Shown here: positions 12,753-15,693 of the stretch, one piece after another
How the letters are laid out: each line of letters begins with the position of its first letter
Position numbering within the stretch: position 1 is the first letter of the stretch
Origin: an uncultured Francisella sp.
GTDB lineage: Bacteria; Pseudomonadota; Gammaproteobacteria; Burkholderiales; Neisseriaceae
Assembly: GCA_905373555.1 (NCBI GenBank)
Contig: CAJPTP010000005.1
Location: 1-15,693, forward strand
Direction of reading: 5' to 3'
Length of the DNA stretch: 15,693 nucleotides
The notes under the pieces: model-generated
What the model was told of the DNA's origin: nothing
The model's database searches: none
The model's input: the letters and a program-made list of their open reading frames with translations, nothing else
Position numbers and translations under genes: made by a program

Positions 12753-15562
12753 GCTTTGCCCTCATCGCCAAGGCGCCGCAAATGCAAGACCCCGCGGCCG
12801 TCGCGCCAAAGACGGAAAAACGCCAGGCCGTCCTCGGTCAGCAACGCCTCTTGGTAGGGCGCGGCGGACAGCATGTTCTTGAACACGGCCAAACTGACGT
12901 AAAAACCCTGCCGCTCCTCGATGTTGGGCAGGTAGCCGTCGTTCAGGCGCATCAGCATTTCGTACACGTCGAGCGTGACGCGCAGCTTGGCCGGGCGCCC
13001 GTCGCCCGAGTCGTAGCGCAGCGCCAGCGCCTGCGGCATAAACTCGATGTAGGAGCGCGACGCGGCGCGCGGCTCCGCGGACAGAGAAAAGCGCTCGGCG
13101 CCGAACACCCTGTAGCTGCGGATGGTGCCTTTGGGCACGGAGCGGACGCGCACGGCCAAGCGCGCGCCGAGCCTTTTGGGATCGACCAAGCCCTCGCCTT
13201 TGTTGATGGCCGTGACAATCGCGGCGACTTGATCCGGGTTATTGCGGCCGGATCCCTCCGCGGCGTCGAGAAAAGCGCGGAAGCTCCTGTACGGCAGCAT
13301 CTTTTCCCAAGGCCGGACGCTGCGGCTGTCGCGGCACTCGAAATAATGGCGCCGGCGCATCGAGGCCAAAAACTCCCGATGGGCCGCAACCATGCTCTCG
13401 CGGGCGCCCGACGCGTAATCGCGCGGCAACGCGTCGAACATCTTTTTGAGCAGCTTGTCGTCATAGCCCCCTCGGCGCGGGAAGGAAAAGCGGGCCGCCC
13501 GTTTCGCCTCGGGGTCGAAAAAGCCCAAGGCCCGATCCAAATCGGGGTTGCTGACCTCGGCGACGTCGATCTCGCGCAAAAGCGAGACCAAACGATCCTT
13601 CGAGCCCGCGGCCCCGCCCAGCCAAGAGTTGAAGTAAAAACCATCCAAAACGTCGCGCCCGGCCTGCGCATCGCCTTTGGCCTCATCTTGGTAAAGCTTG
13701 CGAATCTCGGCGCAGCCGCGGGTTCCGACCAGCATGAAGGACAGGGCCGAGCGCAGATCGCGCATGGTGATGTGCAGGCGCCCGCGCAGGTGCGTGACGG
13801 CGTACAGCGCCTTGAGCCGCTCCATGACCCTGGGCCCCGCCGCGGGGTCTTGGAAAGTCTTGGCGTTGTGAAGGGCGTAGCAGCGGTCTTTGAGGCCGCA
13901 TCGCTCGCAGGCTTGCCAGCGGCTTGACTCCGTCATTCGCGAGAGCGCCCGCTCCATGATCGAGCCGCCGCCGTCGGCGCCCTTCGCGACCACCGAGCGC
14001 AGGTTGAGGTTGACGACCGCCACGCCGTCTTGCGGCGCGGCCCCGCCCAGGCCCTCGAGCGCCAACCGGGACAACAAGGGAAACTCCGTCTCGCGGCTCA
14101 AAAAGAAGTCGACCAGCCGCCCCTCGTTGATCGCGATCAGGCGGGTTTGCCGGGTCGGCCACGACGACGGGTCGGCGCCCGCGAAGGGGCCGAAGAACCG
14201 GGCCAACGCCTCGTCGTTGCGCACCTCGCCCTCATCTTGGCTGCCGTCGTAGTTGCTGCGGCATGACCAACCGTTGAGGCGAATCTCGGCCCCGTTGGGA
14301 AAACGGCGCTCTTGGGCGCCGCGCGCGACGGCCATTTTCTCGAAGCGTTGGATGAACGCCGTTTTCCCATCGCCCGCGTTGCCGCTGATGATGACCAAGC
14401 GAAAGGCGCCGGAAAGCAGATCGGGCGCGAGCCGTTTGTCCAAATCGGTCGGGGCGTAAATGGACGCGTCCTTCCCGTCGAAGCCGCGGGTGCCCGCATT
14501 GCTCACCTTGCTTTGGCTGTAAAGGGTCAGCAGGTACGAAACGAAGGCGTTGTCGGGCGGCGAATCCTCGCCCAACTTGGGCGAGGGCCGCGCATCGCCC
14601 CCCGCGGATGACGCGTCCCAATCCCCCGCCGCATCCAAGGCGGCCAAAAAATCCTCGGCGCAGGCGAAGCGGCGGCTGCGATCGGGGTCGATCGCCTTGA
14701 GCAAAAAGGCGGCCGCGCCCGGGCTTAGACCCGCGCCCCTTGGAAAGGCGCGAGGATCCGCGATGCGCGAGTTGAGCGACGGGGCGCGGCCGGCGAAAAG
14801 ATCGCGCCCCGTCGCGCAGCGATAAACGGCGATCCCCAAGGCAAACAGGTCGCGATCGGCCTTGTCCGCCGCGTCATGCCCGGCGCGCCAATTCCAAGCG
14901 GGAGGCAGCAGCATGCCCCATTGGGGGGCGTCCGCGTCGAGGGGGCCTTTGGCGTCGCCCAAAAAGCGATCGTTGACGTCCCCCAAAAAGAAATCGGCCA
15001 GCCAAACGCCTTGGTCGGTCCACAGCAGGTTGGATGGCTTCACGTTGCCGTGGCAAACGCCGCGCGCGTGCAAAAACCCCAGCGCGGTCGCGGCGTCGCG
15101 CGCAATGCGGGCCGCGTCGTCCAAGGACAGCGACCCATCCTCGATGAGCTCGGCGACGTCCAAGCCCTCGACGCGCTCGTAGGCCATGTAGGGCGTTTGG
15201 CGGGGATTGTCCAAAAACCCCGCCGCCAAAACCCGCGCGACGCCCGGGCCGGAGGGCAAGCCCAACAGCTCATCGAAACGCCGGGACAAGCTCGCGCGGG
15301 AGGCTTTGACCGCGCCCGGCGCCAATTTGACGACCCGCTCGACGTCGCCGCGCACGTCGAAGGCCAAATAGCTCGCGAAGCCTTCTCGCTCGGATGCGGA
15401 TCCGCCCAGCTTCTTTTGCACGCGATAGCGCCCCGCCAAGACGTCGCCTCGGCGCAGATCGGCCAAATCCCGCTGCGCGTCGGATCCGGCCGCGAAAGCG
15501 GCGCCCCGGGCGCCGGATTCGGCGCCGTTCGTTTCGCCGCCAAAATGTTCAACCCGCGCCAT
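12749..15562 (-). CDS. MAD6-like protein kinase-ATPase fusion, probable pseudokinase
   Basis: A 937-residue two-part protein. Residues about 43-312 are a Ser/Thr-kinase-like domain: glycine-loop region LGGSASEREGF (52-62), Lys79 in RVVKLA, catalytic loop HGNVKPSN (171-178) and DFF (190-192). The catalytic Asp of HRD is replaced by Asn173, and DFG reads DFF. Residues about 335-937 form an ATPase with Walker A GNAGDGKT (394-401), a candidate Walker B region LIAINEGRL (475-483) and a C-x2-C-x5-C cluster (Cys552, 555, 561). This part recalls DptF. I prefer ATG 15562, which puts the kinase fold near the N terminus; a GTG at 15634 and further upstream codons are in frame. It is the first visible gene of the operon. 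I infer a signalling or regulatory subunit of a MADS-type defense system. Domains are clear; family name is probable. Confidence 0.75.
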   Translation of the reverse strand: MARVEHFGGETNGAESGARGAAFAAGSDAQRDLADLRRGDVLAGRYRVQKKLGGSASEREGFASYLAFDVRGDVERVVKLAPGAVKASRASLSRRFDELLGLPSGPGVARVLAAGFLDNPRQTPYMAYERVEGLDVAELIEDGSLSLDDAARIARDAATALGFLHARGVCHGNVKPSNLLWTDQGVWLADFFLGDVNDRFLGDAKGPLDADAPQWGMLLPPAWNWRAGHDAADKADRDLFALGIAVYRCATGRDLFAGRAPSLNSRIADPRAFPRGAGLSPGAAAFLLKAIDPDRSRRFACAEDFLAALDAAGDWDASSAGGDARPSPKLGEDSPPDNAFVSYLLTLYSQSKVSNAGTRGFDGKDASIYAPTDLDKRLAPDLLSGAFRLVIISGNAGDGKTAFIQRFEKMAVARGAQERRFPNGAEIRLNGWSCRSNYDGSQDEGEVRNDEALARFFGPFAGADPSSWPTRQTRLIAINEGRLVDFFLSRETEFPLLSRLALEGLGGAAPQDGVAVVNLNLRSVVAKGADGGGSIMERALSRMTESSRWQACERCGLKDRCYALHNAKTFQDPAAGPRVMERLKALYAVTHLRGRLHITMRDLRSALSFMLVGTRGCAEIRKLYQDEAKGDAQAGRDVLDGFYFNSWLGGAAGSKDRLVSLLREIDVAEVSNPDLDRALGFFDPEAKRAARFSFPRRGGYDDKLLKKMFDALPRDYASGARESMVAAHREFLASMRRRHYFECRDSRSVRPWEKMLPYRSFRAFLDAAEGSGRNNPDQVAAIVTAINKGEGLVDPKRLGARLAVRVRSVPKGTIRSYRVFGAERFSLSAEPRAASRSYIEFMPQALALRYDSGDGRPAKLRVTLDVYEMLMRLNDGYLPNIEERQGFYVSLAVFKNMLSAAPYQEALLTEDGLAFFRLWRDGRGVLHLRRLGDEGKA

Positions 15563-15565
15563 AGG

Positions 15566-15574
15566 CCCCCCCCC
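15566..15574 (-). promoter_or_regulatory. Nine-G tract acting as ribosome-site region of the kinase gene
   Basis: On the - strand nine consecutive G residues lie three bases before ATG 15562, where the ribosome site should be; no ordinary AGGAGG is present. The tract is either a G-rich ribosome site with odd spacing or, if translation starts further upstream, part of the coding frame. Mononucleotide runs of this length are prone to slippage. Confidence 0.4.
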
Positions 15575-15693
15575 ACGATCGGCCGGCTGCGCGCAAACAG
15601 CTTGTTTGGGCCGCCCGGCCTTGCAAAATCGCACCGCCGCGCTTCGCCAAGCGGAGGCGAAATCCGACCGGAAGGTTTTTTGATTGAAGCGAA

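Noticed and set aside
12746..13927. + strand open frame of 393 codons opposite the kinase gene
   Set aside because: It is antisense to the ATPase half of the kinase protein and has no domain features.
4255..15562. BREX system (PglW kinase, BrxC ATPase) as identity of the operon
   Set aside because: No PglZ, PglX or Lon-type protein is visible, and a HerA-type ATPase fused to a predicted nuclease does not fit BREX subunits.
15563..15634. GTG 15634 as the kinase start
   Set aside because: It adds 24 residues unlike a kinase N terminus and has only a weak ribosome site. It is kept as an alternative because the frame is open to the window edge.

Overview
The window looks like a chromosomal stretch from a GC-rich Gram-negative bacterium, most likely a betaproteobacterium (Burkholderiales, possibly Sutterellaceae-like). 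This is a guess from strong G/C bias at third codon positions, a zf-CHCC small protein typical of that group, a classical TrxB, and a TonB/ExbB/ExbD set. No rRNA, tRNA, integrase, transposase or CRISPR array was seen.

Left part (about 1-4138, all + strand): core cell functions. A terminator of an off-window gene (8-42) is followed by a zf-CHCC small zinc-ribbon protein (204-479) with an extended -10 promoter and its own terminator (485-534). Next is thioredoxin reductase trxB (725-1693). Then comes a compact tonB-exbB-exbD operon (1851-4138) that energises outer-membrane transport. ExbD carries an unusual Ala/Pro-rich C-terminal tail, and a pair of 14-nt direct repeats sits just upstream of tonB.

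A strong bidirectional hairpin terminator (4179-4212) separates this from the right part (4255-15562, all - strand), a tightly coupled three-gene operon read right to left. Gene 1 encodes a 937-residue fusion of a Ser/Thr-kinase-like domain (with HGN in place of HRD and DFF in place of DFG) to a P-loop ATPase with a Cys cluster. Gene 2 encodes a 571-residue protein of unknown fold with a four-cysteine cluster. Gene 3 encodes a 2261-residue giant with a predicted PD-(D/E)XK nuclease core, a roughly 530-residue low-complexity linker and a C-terminal HerA/FtsK-type ATPase. Both junctions are 4-base ATGA overlaps.

The architecture and order (kinase/ATPase, unknown protein, very large HerA-type ATP-binding protein) fit the last three genes of the methylation-associated defense system (MADS: MAD6, MAD7, MAD8). 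They also recall DptF-DptG-DptH of phosphorothioation-dependent restriction. I infer an anti-phage restriction module: a sensing or regulatory kinase-ATPase, a bridging subunit, and a motor-nuclease effector. The modification and specificity genes expected for MADS are not in the window; if present they should lie just beyond the right edge, upstream of the kinase gene. Family assignment is from memory of domain architecture, not from a search.
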